Origin: Paenibacillus sp. FSL M7-0420
GTDB lineage: Bacteria > Bacillota > Bacilli > Paenibacillales > Paenibacillaceae
Direction: 5' to 3'
DNA: 64,000 nucleotides
NCBI RefSeq assembly: GCF_038002345.1
Contig: NZ_JBBOCJ010000001.1
Span: 6,634,001 to 6,698,000, forward strand
Program-made: the position numbers and the translations under genes
Shown: piece after piece, positions 18,264 through 29,240 of the stretch
Numbering within the stretch: position 1 is the stretch's first letter
How the letters are laid out: each line of letters starts with the position of its first letter
The notes under the pieces: generated by a model
Database searches by the model: none
Told to the model about the DNA's origin: nothing
What the model saw: the letters and a program-made list of their open reading frames with translations, nothing else

Positions 18264-18291
18264 GGTTGGCCGGACTCCTTTATGTTCAGAC

Positions 18292-18326
18292 AAAAATTCC
18301 TACACCTCCGAAGACGCGTAGGAATT
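18292..18326 (-). terminator. Intrinsic terminator of prfB
   Basis: AATTCCTAC pairs with GTAGGAATT (9 bp) just after the prfB stop, followed by TTTTT on the minus strand. Confidence 0.85.
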
Positions 18327-18335
18327 GGATTACTT

Positions 18336-19449
18336 TTATTCAGCTTCCGTCTTGATCTGGCTCCGCAGATACCCGTCAATGAAGCCGTCCAGATCCCCGT
18401 CCATTACCGCCCCAACGTTGCCTGTCTCCACAGAGGTGCGGTGATCCTTCACCATGCTGTAAGGATGGAATACGTAGGAACGAATCTGGCTGCCCCAGGC
18501 AATATCGGATTGTTCGCCGCGGATCTCGTCCAGATGTGCCTGCTGCTCCTGAATTTTGCGCTCGTAGAGCTTGGAACGCAGCATCTTCATCGCCTGCTCC
18601 CGGTTCTTGATCTGTGAACGCTCATTCTGACAGGTGACCACCACGCCGGTTGGTATATGCGTAATCCGCACCGCCGAGTCCGTAGTATTGATGTGCTGAC
18701 CGCCCGCGCCGCTGGCCCGGTACGTATCAATCTTCAGATCCTCTGTGCGGATATCCACCTCGACGTCGTCTGCAATCTCCGGTACCACATCGCAGGATAC
18801 GAAGGAGGTATGCCGTCTGCCTGAGGAGTCAAAAGGCGAAATGCGCACCAGCCGGTGCACGCCCTTCTCTGCCTTGAGGTACCCATATACATTGTGACCC
18901 TTAATTAACAAAGTTACACTCTTGATTCCTGCTTCATCGCCCGGCAGATAATCCAGCACATCTACCTTGAAGCCCCGCTTCTCCGCCCAGCGTGTGTACA
19001 TGCGCAGCAGCATTTGGCCCCAGTCCTGGGACTCCGTGCCGCCTGCACCGGGATGCAGCTCCAGAATCGCGTTCAGTTTATCGTACGGCTGATTAAGCAG
19101 CAGCTGCAGCTCAAACTCATCCACTCGGGCACTTATACTGCGGATCGTTCCGGCGGTCTCTTCAGCCAGTGCGTCGTCGCCTTCCTCATCGGCCAGCTCC
19201 GCCATCATGGCAGCATCGTCATAATCCTGCTGGAGCTTCTCGAATTGGTCCACCACCGACTTCACGGCATTCATCTCGCCAATCACGCTCTGCGCCTGAT
19301 CGGGCTCATCCCAGAACCCGGGAGCCGCCATCTTCTCTTCGAAGTTCGCTATCATCTCCAGCTTCAGGTCTAAGTCAAAGTGACCCCCTAAGGTTGGTTA
19401 ATTTCTTGCCCATTTCACGCAGGTCCTGCTTCACATTAGGATCGATCAT
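18336..19449 (-). CDS. prfB: Peptide chain release factor 2, expressed by programmed +1 frameshift
   Basis: RF2 releases peptides at UGA and UAA. The main frame (19376 downward) contains the SPF recognition tripeptide ([10 protein letters not shown]) and the catalytic GGQ in [16 protein letters not shown]. The N-terminus is in another frame: ATG at 19449 encodes [20 protein letters not shown], then reaches CTT-TGA-C at 19380-19374. An AGGGGG (19384-19389) lies 3 nt before the CTT, exactly as in the known autoregulatory RF2 frameshift site. Joining gives about 370 aa, the family's usual size. The ATG at 19449 has GGTGA upstream. A start at 19355 in the main frame would delete the N-terminal helix and should not be used. 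Confidence 0.95.
19374..19389 (-). other. prfB: Programmed +1 frameshift signal in prfB
   Basis: Minus strand reads AGGGGG TCA CTT TGA C: an internal Shine-Dalgarno, a 3-nt spacer, the slippery CTT and an in-frame UGA. Low RF2 slows termination at this UGA and favours the shift, so the protein controls its own level. Confidence 0.95.
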
Positions 19450-19577
19450 TTGGATCACTTCACCTTTCATAATTAAATATTGCGCCGGGCTGCCGGTTTG
19501 GCGGATAGGCGACGCAGCTTCTGATCGCTGCTTCATCGCTCTTAAGAAATGCCTGTCGGTGTACGCCGTAACTGCGG

Positions 19578-19691
19578 GAAATGTTTGGACTTCCGGCCGC
19601 TGTTAGGATTGAATTTCCTTATTTAAACTGCTCTTCGCAGTAGAAATTCAATCCTAAAGGCGGACGCTGACGCTCCTCCAGTTCCAAACTT
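19578..19691. repeat. Structured repeat element, copy B (upstream of prfB)
   Basis: Same flanks as the element at 11040-11152 (27/27 left, 34/36 right) and the same orientation relative to the downstream gene. The stem is different: TTAGGATTGAATTTC (19603-19617) pairs perfectly with 19643-19657. The inner small stem is CTGC/GCAG. Confidence 0.85.
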
Positions 19692-19780
19692 CCCCTCCGT
19701 CACTTCCACCTCAATTGCAGTTCTAAAGAACAATTCCATCCGCTTCCTTTGAAGCGGCGGCGCTCTTCCTGCAAACATCC

Positions 19781-19835
19781 AAAAAAGCAGCCGGGCCGCA
19801 AACGGGGAGTCCCCCGGGCCCAGCCGCTTTTTATT
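19781..19835. terminator. Strong bidirectional terminator downstream of secA
   Basis: AGCAGCCGGGCC (19786-19797) pairs 10/12 with 19817-19828. AAAAAA precedes it and TTTTTATT follows, giving U-tracts in both directions. Confidence 0.85.
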
Positions 19836-20017
19836 GTCATTATAACCCTAAGTGCAAGTGCACAAAACAGGAAGTGCCAGTCGGTGAAAGGTATTCGCAG
19901 CTTCATGCCTGCTCATTATTTCACCGTGCACTACCAGAACCGGCCTTGACTCCTGGATTACGCCGGGCCCAGTGAGAGTGAATTGACCTCTCAGATCCGG
20001 CCGTAATTCTGTTTATC

Positions 20018-22522
<2,505 letters not shown>

Positions 22523-22616
22523 GGTTAACCCCTTTCATGCAACACAGATGGTGGAACCGAGCCCATCCTCATAGATTGAAAGGGCCATATATGATTTCGA
22601 TTCCGCTGCTTCATAA

Positions 22617-22645
22617 ATTGTAACAGTTTGTAAGAGAAGCCGCAA
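22617..22645 (-). promoter_or_regulatory. secA promoter (sigma-A type)
   Basis: Minus strand: -35 TTGCGG (22640-22645), 17-bp spacer, -10 TACAAT (22617-22622), about 90 nt before the secA start. Confidence 0.6.
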
Positions 22646-22736
22646 TACAAGCCGCCCTAACCTTATTCTGTATAATCCTCTCAGATGAGGACAGATGATG
22701 GCATTTTAATGAAACTTCTATATATACGCACAAGAG

Positions 22737-22761
22737 CCCTATTCGCTTCAGGCGAATAGGG
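22737..22761 (-). terminator. Hairpin after hpf, probable terminator
   Basis: CCCTATTCGC and GCGAATAGGG form a perfect 10-bp stem with a 5-nt loop. The following minus-strand bases are not U-rich, so termination is likely but not certain. Confidence 0.5.
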
Positions 22762-22830
22762 ACTCGTCTAATTGTCCACGTTAGGCTGAACCGAAGCCCT
22801 TGCTTATTCCAACAATTCCCGGTCCAGAGG

Positions 22831-23388
22831 TTAGTTCTGCTCGATCAGACCGTACTTCCCGTCATCGCGTTTGTATACTACGCTAACTTCGGAAGTGTCA
22901 ATGTTGGAGAACACGAAGAACGTATGTCCAATCATGTTCATTTGCAGAATCGCTTCTTCCACATCCATAGGCTTCAAGGTGAACCGTTTGTTCCGCACAA
23001 CCTCAAGATCATCATAATCCTGTTCCTGCTCTTCAACAGCTACGGCGCTACCCGAACCTTCAACGAACAAGGTCTTCAGGCTGCCTTCCTGACGGAACTT
23101 GCGATTAAGCTTAGTCTTGTGCTTGCGGATCTGACGTTCCAGCTTGTCCACTACGGCATCGATGGATGCATACATATCATCGCTGCGGTCTTCCGCACGA
23201 AGCGTCACACCAGCTAGAGGAATTGTCACTTCCACCGTATGAAGGCCGCGAACGACGCCAAGCGTCACATATCCTTCAGAGGTAGGGGGTGCTTCGAAAT
23301 ACTTCTCAAGTCTGCTGAGCTTCTTATCAACATAGTCTCTCAAAGCGTCGGTCACTTCAATTTGTTGACCTCGAATGCTGAATTTCAT
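22831..23388 (-). CDS. hpf: Ribosome hibernation promoting factor, long form
   Basis: It binds the 30S subunit and pairs ribosomes into inactive 100S dimers in stationary phase. At 185 aa it is the long form: an N-terminal S30AE/YfiA domain (about 1-100, starting MKFSIRGQQIEVT), a variable acidic linker (about 110-128, EEQEQDYDD), and the C-terminal dimerisation domain (about 130-185, VRNKRFTLKPMDVEEAILQM). AAAGGAGGAG precedes the ATG. It sits immediately upstream of secA as in Bacillus. The promoter at 23417-23445 has an extended -10. Confidence 0.95.
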   Translation of the reverse strand: MKFSIRGQQIEVTDALRDYVDKKLSRLEKYFEAPPTSEGYVTLGVVRGLHTVEVTIPLAGVTLRAEDRSDDMYASIDAVVDKLERQIRKHKTKLNRKFRQEGSLKTLFVEGSGSAVAVEEQEQDYDDLEVVRNKRFTLKPMDVEEAILQMNMIGHTFFVFSNIDTSEVSVVYKRDDGKYGLIEQN

Positions 23389-23416
23389 AAGGCACTCCTC
23401 CTTTGTTTACTTTTCC

Positions 23417-23445
23417 ATTATAGCAAATTGTCAGGGCTAAGTAAA
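23417..23445 (-). promoter_or_regulatory. hpf promoter, extended -10
   Basis: Minus strand: TTTACT (23440-23445), 17-bp spacer, TGCTATAAT with a perfect -10 at 23417-23422. No clear sigma-H or sigma-B motif was seen. Confidence 0.65.
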
Positions 23446-23511
23446 AAACAAATCATGACAGACTTTACATTCACCTAACAATAGATGTAACAGACCTGCC
23501 GTAACAACAAA

Positions 23512-23549
23512 CGGCCCGGCTCGAGCATAAAGCCGCCCTCGCCGGACCG
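23512..23549 (-). terminator. Probable terminator of the SLH gene at 23617
   Basis: CGGCCCGGC pairs 8/9 with GCCGGACCG. A moderately U-rich GTTTGTTGTT follows on the minus strand. Confidence 0.55.
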
Positions 23550-23616
23550 AATACTGATTGCTGTATTATTTCACGCTGAAGCCTGGATTATGAATGATTG
23601 CATTCATCAAGATTAC

Positions 23617-25065
23617 TTATTTCGTGTGAATCCGCAGAATCTCTACAGGTGACAAGGTGCCATTAGAATCAGTGATAAAGAAGACTTTATACGCTGTATT
23701 GGCAGTGAGTCCAGTCAGGTTAATGCTGTGTTTCACAACTGGATTACCTGTAAGAGTACCAGCCCAAGGTGTTGTTAAATGAGCACCTGCACTGTTCAAT
23801 CCTTGGGATATCTGTAATGCAGTTGGATCAGCTTCCGTTGCCTTAACCACCACATATTTCAGAGGAGTTACCGGTGTACCCGTCTGCCCGTAAGCAGCGT
23901 ATACTTCCGCAGATACTGTTGTTACGTTCGTGATTCCAACTTGAGAAACTGACCAGTTGCTGCCTGCTGCTGTTTTCAATTGAAGCGGTGTTACGCCGGA
24001 CCAATTACCTGAAGCATCAGCCAGGGCAACGTATACGGTATAATCCGTATTTGCTGTCAGACCATACACAGAGAAAGCAACGGATGTGCTGCCAGTAGCC
24101 GCAACTTGGCCGAAATGAACGCCTGCTGTTGTAGCATTAATCAGTCCGTCTTTCACTTGTGCTGCAGTTGGTGCGGTTACGTTCATGCTGTATGGAGCAA
24201 CTACATAATACACGGCTCCTGTTACAGAAGGCGTAACATATACATCAGCGGTAACAGAACCTACATGGCCGTAAGTCACGTTGCTTACAGACGGCAAGGT
24301 AACGCTACCGCCTCCACCACCACCGCCGCCGCCAGTGCCGCCACCACTACCGCCGCCAGGAGCTGGAGTAGCTGTTGGGCTGGTGCTTGGCACAGGTGTT
24401 GCAGAAGGAGCCGGTGTTGCTGTCGGTGCTGGTGTAGGCGTTACTCCGCCTGTAGCCGGCTTATGCACAACTGAGTTGCTTATAATTCCCACCGCTTCGG
24501 CACGGGTAAGGGATTTCTTCGGACCGAAGGTTCCGTCAGGATAACCGTTAATGATCTTCTTCTCAGCCGCTGAGGCTACGGCCACCTTGGCCCATGCCGC
24601 GATCTGAGCATTATCCTTGAACTTAAGCGGAGTAGAGCTTGTACTCAGCTTAAGCAGCTTGGCAGCAATAACTGCTGCTTCCTGCCGGGTGAGCGGGTTG
24701 TTGGCCCGGAAGGTATTATTCTCATACCCGCCAATATAACCGGCCTTCACAGCTTTAGCCACTTCACTGTAGACCCAATTGGATTTCTTCACATCCGTGA
24801 AGTTAAGAGTAGCTGCTTCGGTGAACCCGAACAGACGATTTATCAGTGCCACATATTCACCACGGGTAATTGCCTTATTCGGCTTAACCGTTCCGTCAGG
24901 ATAACCACCCAGGTATCCTTTATCCAGCCAGCTCTGCAGTTGCTTCTGCGCCCAGTGTCCTTGAATATCCTTAGGTGCAGGCGCTGCGGACACACTTCCC
25001 AGTGATCCAAGCAGCATTGAAATACCAAGTACTCCGGCCGTAAGGCCACGCCACAATTTCTTCAT
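23617..25065 (-). CDS. SLH-domain surface protein with fibronectin-like repeats (482 aa)
   Basis: A signal peptide (basic MKKLWRG, hydrophobic core, cleavage near VSAAPA) is followed by three SLH repeats (about residues 30-200; HWAQKQLQSWLDKGYLGGYPDG and two similar), which bind pyruvylated cell-wall polymer. Next come a PTPAPTATPAP linker and a glycine-rich hinge (GGGSGGGTGGGG), then two fibronectin III-like domains with TANTDYTVY and TANTAYKVFF. The frame opens with ATG at 25077, but that ATG touches the AGGAGG; the ATG 12 nt downstream (25065) leaves proper spacing. The leader is about 400 bp and non-coding. Function beyond wall attachment is unknown. Confidence 0.85.
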   Translation of the reverse strand: MKKLWRGLTAGVLGISMLLGSLGSVSAAPAPKDIQGHWAQKQLQSWLDKGYLGGYPDGTVKPNKAITRGEYVALINRLFGFTEAATLNFTDVKKSNWVYSEVAKAVKAGYIGGYENNTFRANNPLTRQEAAVIAAKLLKLSTSSTPLKFKDNAQIAAWAKVAVASAAEKKIINGYPDGTFGPKKSLTRAEAVGIISNSVVHKPATGGVTPTPAPTATPAPSATPVPSTSPTATPAPGGGSGGGTGGGGGGGGGSVTLPSVSNVTYGHVGSVTADVYVTPSVTGAVYYVVAPYSMNVTAPTAAQVKDGLINATTAGVHFGQVAATGSTSVAFSVYGLTANTDYTVYVALADASGNWSGVTPLQLKTAAGSNWSVSQVGITNVTTVSAEVYAAYGQTGTPVTPLKYVVVKATEADPTALQISQGLNSAGAHLTTPWAGTLTGNPVVKHSINLTGLTANTAYKVFFITDSNGTLSPVEILRIHTK

Positions 25066-25465
25066 TCTTTTGTTCATCCTCCTGTGAGTTTGATGGGCAT
25101 AGGCTTCACTGCATGACTTCTTACCAAAAGATCTTTCGGAAGCATACGCCTAAGCAATAATGAGAGTGCAGACTAGGCAACAAAAAAAGCCCAACGGTCT
25201 CTATTACCCATAATTTGGAGGATGGTAACATTTTTCTGTAACTAATTTTTACAAAGTGTCCAATTTCGGACTCTTTCCATCTCGAAATGTAGGCCATTTA
25301 CTCGAAATTAAGAATATTTATAAGAAGAATGTAAGAACAGCTTCATACAGCCCATCCTTACAATGAACACCTCTCGAACTCTTATCCTCAGCTTTAAACA
25401 CAGTTTATCCACAACAGACAAAATCACATCTTTAGACAAAAGCAACTTCATTCACTACATAAAAA
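25066..25465. other. Long non-coding leader of the SLH gene
   Basis: No gene. On the minus strand there is a possible weak promoter (TTGGAC near 25263) and a T7 tract near 25187 not preceded by a clear hairpin. A GCCTA/TAGGC pair and a GGCgTATGCTTC/GAAGCcTATGCC pair could fold. No known riboswitch signature was recognised. A single perfect DnaA box (TTATCCACA, 25405-25413) is probably chance. Confidence 0.45.
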
Positions 25466-25491
25466 AGACCCAAGGGAGATCCCCAGGGTCT
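25466..25491 (-). terminator. Terminator of the cold-shock gene
   Basis: AGACCC/GGGTCT with a GGGGATCTCC core, followed by TTTTTT on the minus strand. Confidence 0.85.
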
Positions 25492-25554
25492 AACGCTAGC
25501 GTTGTCTCAATTGCTAACCATCTACCATATATGTAGGTCGGCTTCGCCGGATGA

Positions 25555-25752
25555 TTATAATTTGATGACGTTAGCTGCTTGTGGTCCGCGTGCGCCTTCA
25601 ACGATATCGAACTCTACGGATTGGCCTTCATCCAAAGTCTTGAAACCGTCAGTTTGAATCGCGGAGAAGTGTACGAATACGTCGCCACCATCGGAAGTTT
25701 CGATAAAACCATAACCTTTTTCTGCGTTAAACCATTTAACTTTACCTTCCAT
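25555..25752 (-). CDS. Cold-shock protein (CspA family, 65 aa)
   Basis: A single OB-fold RNA/ssDNA chaperone. Both RNA-binding motifs are intact: RNP1 KGYGFIE (residues 12-18) and RNP2 VFVHF (25-29), followed by the typical GPQAANV C-terminus. The 65-aa length is standard. GAAGGGA lies upstream of the ATG. Expressed from a near-consensus promoter (25806-25835) with a short leader of about 50 nt, unlike the long thermosensor leaders of some cold-inducible csp genes, so it may be a constitutive paralogue. Which csp paralogue it is cannot be told from this window. Confidence 0.95.
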   Translation of the reverse strand: MEGKVKWFNAEKGYGFIETSDGGDVFVHFSAIQTDGFKTLDEGQSVEFDIVEGARGPQAANVIKL

Positions 25753-25805
25753 TGACTAAACATTCCCTTCGTCATCAGATGAACGTGAGTCTTGCTCACA
25801 ATTCG

Positions 25806-25835
25806 ACTATACCACCGCAGCTTCTCTATTGTCAA
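25806..25835 (-). promoter_or_regulatory. Cold-shock gene promoter
   Basis: Minus strand: consensus -35 TTGACA (25830-25835), 18-bp spacer, -10 TATAGT (25806-25811). Confidence 0.85.
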
Positions 25836-25920
25836 TTGGAATAGTAAATGATTACTTTCAATATTTTACCAGAGCACAATTGACATCAAATATGGATAAC
25901 ATTCGGTAATATAAGTTACA

Positions 25921-25959
25921 AAAAAAGGAGCAGACGCTTGTAAATACCCGTCCACTCCC
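25921..25959 (-). terminator. Terminator of the flaG-fliD-fliS-fliT operon
   Basis: GGAG..GACG pairs with CGTC..CTCC (25927-25936 with 25950-25959), followed by TTTTTTT on the minus strand. Confidence 0.8.
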
Positions 25960-25993
25960 CTATTGAAACAGGAGGAAATCTATTATTCTATCT

Positions 25994-26329
25994 TTATTTT
26001 TTGCGGTCCATCAGGAAGCTGTCCGGGGTGTAGGCCGTTTCGTAGGCGTTGCGTTGGATTTTGGCTTGGTTGCGTTTTTGAAGCCAGTCTTTGGCTTCGA
26101 GGCGATGGGCATTCATGCGTGCCATGATGGCCGGGTCATGTTCCAGGATTCGACGCAATACATCTTTTTGTGCAGGTGTCATCTGACAATTCTCGACTTC
26201 GTCCCCAATAGCTTCGACAAGCTTCTGGCGTTGTTCTACGAAGGCTTCGAGTTCTTCGTAGGTAGCGTCATACAGATGAGCCAAAAGATTTTTCGTTAAC
26301 CTTTCAAGTTCATTAGTTAACTCATCCAT
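25994..26329 (-). CDS. fliT: FliT-like flagellar chaperone (111 aa)
   Basis: A small, almost entirely helical protein (LERLTKNLLAHLYDATYEELEAFVEQRQKLV pattern) directly after fliS and overlapping it by 8 bp. That is the position of fliT in B. subtilis, where FliT is an export chaperone for FliD. Sequence similarity within this family is low, so the call rests on length, helical character and position. The last 30 residues (KRNQAKIQRNAYET) are basic and may be flexible. AAGGCG sits just before the ATG; translation is probably coupled to fliS. Confidence 0.7.
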   Translation of the reverse strand: MDELTNELERLTKNLLAHLYDATYEELEAFVEQRQKLVEAIGDEVENCQMTPAQKDVLRRILEHDPAIMARMNAHRLEAKDWLQKRNQAKIQRNAYETAYTPDSFLMDRKK

Positions 26330-26732
26330 GAGCGCCTTCGGGTGACATTGGTGTCTGTCCCTGCCCTGCTACTATTTTGGAAGCTTGTAACCAAGTTTCC
26401 CGTAGTTCTGTCAAATACCCTACTGCTTCCTCAGCCTTTTCAGCATCTTTGCGAATATTCGCCTCTATAAGCAGAAAACTTGTATATTCATAGAGTGAAT
26501 AGAGTCCCCCAGACACCTCGTAAGTATGGTCAAGTGTGCTCATCAACTCACTAACAATCGTCTGCGCTTTTCCGAGATTGGTATTTGTTTTCTCATAATC
26601 ATTTTTCTTGATTCCATCAAGTCCAGCCCGGATGAATCGAATTGCCCCATCATACAGCATAATTACTAATTGGGCAGGTGTAGACGTCTGTACAGAGGAC
26701 TGGCGGTATTTATCATAAGGAGAATTAAGCAA
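26322..26732 (-). CDS. fliS: Flagellin export chaperone FliS
   Basis: It binds the flagellin C-terminus in the cytoplasm, prevents premature polymerisation and, in Bacillus, also affects FliW availability. The family hallmarks are present: NSPYDKYRQSSVQT at the start, PAQLVIMLYDGAIRFI, and the final helix ETWLQASK. The TTG at 26732 is preferred as start because AAAGGGTG lies 6 nt upstream and gives the usual MLNSPY N-terminus; a GTG at 26741 has no properly spaced site. It follows fliD by 17 bp and overlaps fliT. Confidence 0.93.
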   Translation of the reverse strand: MLNSPYDKYRQSSVQTSTPAQLVIMLYDGAIRFIRAGLDGIKKNDYEKTNTNLGKAQTIVSELMSTLDHTYEVSGGLYSLYEYTSFLLIEANIRKDAEKAEEAVGYLTELRETWLQASKIVAGQGQTPMSPEGAHG

Positions 26733-26749
26733 TAGTCTCACCCTTTATA

Positions 26750-28615
26750 CTATTTTGATGATAATCCTAAGCTGGATAGCAGACTGGAGGATTGGGATTG
26801 TAACTTGCTCATAGCTGTTTCCATAGCAGTAAATTGTTTATAGTAACGATTCTCGGCAGTAACTAGATTTTTTTGCATAGTATCGAGACGGCTATTATAT
26901 CCTTTCAAAGTTCTACCAATTACATTCTCAGCCTTGTAGGTTCCTGTAACACTTGCAGAGTATCTATCAGTTCCCGCTTTCTCAGAGAATCTTTCCAGTG
27001 CAGTCTCTGATATTTTCACCAGTTTGTCGAACAGTCCACTTCCGGCATCACTAGTAGGTCCTTGAAGTAAGTCAATGATCTTCTGTGGATTCTCAGCGAT
27101 AGCTGTTTTCAATTTAGATTCATTCAGGTACAATTTACCGTTCTCATAATATTGCCCTGTCGTAATACCAATGGAACTGAGATCCCCTAATTTCCCGGTT
27201 ATGAGCATTCTCATTGAAGATACCGTAGATCTTAAAATGTCATCATTTTTCAAAAGTCCGCTTTGCGCTTTCTCTGTCCAAGTCTTTATATCCGCTTCTT
27301 TCATATCCTTTTTCTGCTCTTCAGTTAAAGGAGCAAAATCACGATATTTCACTTCACTTGTTTTGTTATTCAAAAGTTCAATCATACTATTATAATCTTC
27401 TATAAACCCTTTAATGGTTTCAATTGCTGTAGATGAATCAGTCTGAGTATTAATAGTCGTTAATTTATCAGGTGCGGAAGTTTCCAATAAAGTTAATGAA
27501 ACCCCGTTAATTGTAAAGTTATTCGAATCTTTCTCTAACTTGGTTCCATTAATTGTTACTTGTGAGTTCAATCCAGAAGAATATGTCTGCACTCCATTAA
27601 AGATATTAAATAATGTGTTTTCTCCTGTTCCAAGCTCAATACTCCCACCCGATCCAGATACAAAAGAAAACTTCCCTTTGCTCATGTCAAAGGTCGCTGT
27701 AACATCAACTGCATCTAATTGACTTATAATATTATCTATTGAATCAGAACCCTTAAACGTAATTGTATTACCACTATTAATACCTTTAAAGGACAATTTA
27801 TATTCTTTATCTAAATCAGTGCCCGTAAAAGGCTCAATAGCTCCAGCCAATTTAGCAAGAGTTGTGCTACCTGTAAAACCCGCACCCTTCGCACTATTTG
27901 TTTCTATAATTGCTTTTTCAGCGGGCACACCTTTGAAAAGTTCCAAGATACTCTCCCCGCTTGAAATTGCGCCTAGCTCAACCTTGCCTTCCGATCCGCT
28001 CGTTTTAGAACGAATAAATAGTTTACCAGTAATTTCATCATAGCTTGCAATGGCATTAGCCTTTGTATTGGCATTGATAGTTGATACCATAGTGGCAATA
28101 CTAGTTTTCCCAGTAAATAGAGGTTTACCGCTATTATCCTTGAAACTTTCACCATTAATTGTTATGGCAAACTCTTTACTAAGCAGTACTTCTTGGTCAT
28201 TGGGAGGAAGCGTTGTCACCCCCGGATTAAAAAGTTCTGCAAGCGTTGTTTTGCTTGTTTTCCCTGATCCCACACCAAGCGTTTCCACAGTTGCCCGAGT
28301 AGCCAATCTTTCAATACTAACTTTCATTTCCGCTCCATTAGCCTCAGCAGTTGCCTCTGCTTTGAGTGCAGTTGTATTACCGGTAATAACTGCCTTGTTA
28401 GCATTTAATGCACTATTAAATCCATATTTATCGGTGAGTTTGGCACTTTTAAATTGATAAAGTTTACTGTTGATTTCGCGATAACTGTCCCTTTTCCACT
28501 CTAGTAATTGCTTATCTTGTACAAGCTTATCGTAAGGAACACGCTTCGCAGCCATCATACTCTTGACCATACTATCGATATCCATACCTGAGAATCCATT
28601 GACTCTAGTAACCAA
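26750..28615 (-). CDS. fliD: Flagellar hook-associated protein 2 (filament cap)
   Basis: The pentameric cap at the filament tip that folds incoming flagellin. The N-terminal FliD_N domain starts VTRVNGFSGMDIDSMVKSMM; the C-terminal FliD_C region includes IKGFIEDYNSMIELLNNKT and ends with a coiled coil (LDTMQKNLVTAENRYYKQF). The middle (about 130-370) is a long variable region with three repeated GTDLDKEYKLSF/ATMVSTINA-like units, making the 621-aa protein longer than the roughly 500-aa B. subtilis form. Translation starts at TTG with GGAGG 7 nt upstream. Second gene after flaG. Confidence 0.95.
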   Translation of the reverse strand: MVTRVNGFSGMDIDSMVKSMMAAKRVPYDKLVQDKQLLEWKRDSYREINSKLYQFKSAKLTDKYGFNSALNANKAVITGNTTALKAEATAEANGAEMKVSIERLATRATVETLGVGSGKTSKTTLAELFNPGVTTLPPNDQEVLLSKEFAITINGESFKDNSGKPLFTGKTSIATMVSTINANTKANAIASYDEITGKLFIRSKTSGSEGKVELGAISSGESILELFKGVPAEKAIIETNSAKGAGFTGSTTLAKLAGAIEPFTGTDLDKEYKLSFKGINSGNTITFKGSDSIDNIISQLDAVDVTATFDMSKGKFSFVSGSGGSIELGTGENTLFNIFNGVQTYSSGLNSQVTINGTKLEKDSNNFTINGVSLTLLETSAPDKLTTINTQTDSSTAIETIKGFIEDYNSMIELLNNKTSEVKYRDFAPLTEEQKKDMKEADIKTWTEKAQSGLLKNDDILRSTVSSMRMLITGKLGDLSSIGITTGQYYENGKLYLNESKLKTAIAENPQKIIDLLQGPTSDAGSGLFDKLVKISETALERFSEKAGTDRYSASVTGTYKAENVIGRTLKGYNSRLDTMQKNLVTAENRYYKQFTAMETAMSKLQSQSSSLLSSLGLSSK

Positions 28616-28632
28616 AACAGCACCTCCAGATT

Positions 28633-29049
28633 CTAAATTTTCTCATCAACTAATATTCCTGCAATTTCCATCATTTTAGCTACAAGATCAAGTGTCTTCT
28701 CTGGCGGCACCTCACGGATAAGCTCCCCAGTATCCTTATTTAATACCTTGACCATAATATCATGTGTTTTCTCATGGATGCTGATTTCCAATGTAGTCTG
28801 AGGCCCCTGTAGAGATTTAACTGCTCTCTCAATAGTTCTTATTAGTTGTTCTTCAGCCACAGAGACGTTCACTCCTTGCCTCTCTCTAATATTAAGATCC
28901 CTGGCATCCTTAATATTATTGGCTGGAACGACTTCAACGTTTGAAGTGTTCACCGGAAACTGTGCAGTCGCCCCATTACCCAACAATACTTCCGACTTAC
29001 TTTGTCCTTTAGTAATAGAACTGGCAGAAAGAGAGAACTGTACATTCAT
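28633..29049 (-). CDS. flaG: FlaG family flagellar protein
   Basis: 138 aa. The conserved FlaG C-terminal domain is clear (about 65-138): the LQGPQTTLEISIHEKTHDIMVKV strand pair and the DTGELIREVPPEKTLDLVAKMMEIAGILVDEKI ending. The N-terminal half is variable. The family influences filament length. The frame begins at a TTG at 29067, but the ATG at 29049 lies 10 nt after GGAGGT and is the likely start. It leads the flaG-fliD-fliS-fliT operon behind a sigma-D promoter. Confidence 0.9.
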   Translation of the reverse strand: MNVQFSLSASSITKGQSKSEVLLGNGATAQFPVNTSNVEVVPANNIKDARDLNIRERQGVNVSVAEEQLIRTIERAVKSLQGPQTTLEISIHEKTHDIMVKVLNKDTGELIREVPPEKTLDLVAKMMEIAGILVDEKI

Positions 29050-29101
29050 CAAACATCCGACCTCCAAAAAACCTCGATTATATCTCGATTATATATAGTA
29101 T

Positions 29102-29128
29102 ATATCGGTTACTAATTGGGATTGTTTA
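29102..29128 (-). promoter_or_regulatory. Sigma-D promoter of flaG-fliDST
   Basis: Minus strand: TAAA (29125-29128), 15-bp spacer, ACCGATAT (29102-29109). This is one base from the TAAA-N15-GCCGATAT consensus, with the start about 45 nt before flaG. Confidence 0.85.
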
Positions 29129-29240
29129 GGCTGGTAATATATCTATAAGGTGAAGTGCTAATTTTTATCACAAAGTTATTGGTCAGAACCATGGAGAAAC
29201 ATTAATTAAACTAATACTAGTTTTACAAACGGTTAGTTTG

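Larger units (their letters stand above)
19450..20017. other. Non-coding stretch between prfB and secA
   Basis: No supported gene. It contains the second copy of the structured repeat (19578-19691) and a strong bidirectional terminator (19781-19835) that separates secA from prfB. The stretch from 19836 to 20017 shows nothing recognisable. Confidence 0.65.
22523..22830. other. secA-hpf intergenic region
   Basis: About 308 bp without a gene. It holds the secA promoter and, nearer hpf, a 10-bp perfect hairpin (22737-22761). The intervening bases show nothing else. Confidence 0.6.

Noticed and set aside
25405..25413. Perfect DnaA box TTATCCACA
   Set aside because: Single box with no cluster, no dnaA gene and no AT-rich unwinding element nearby; about one chance match is expected in a window of this size.
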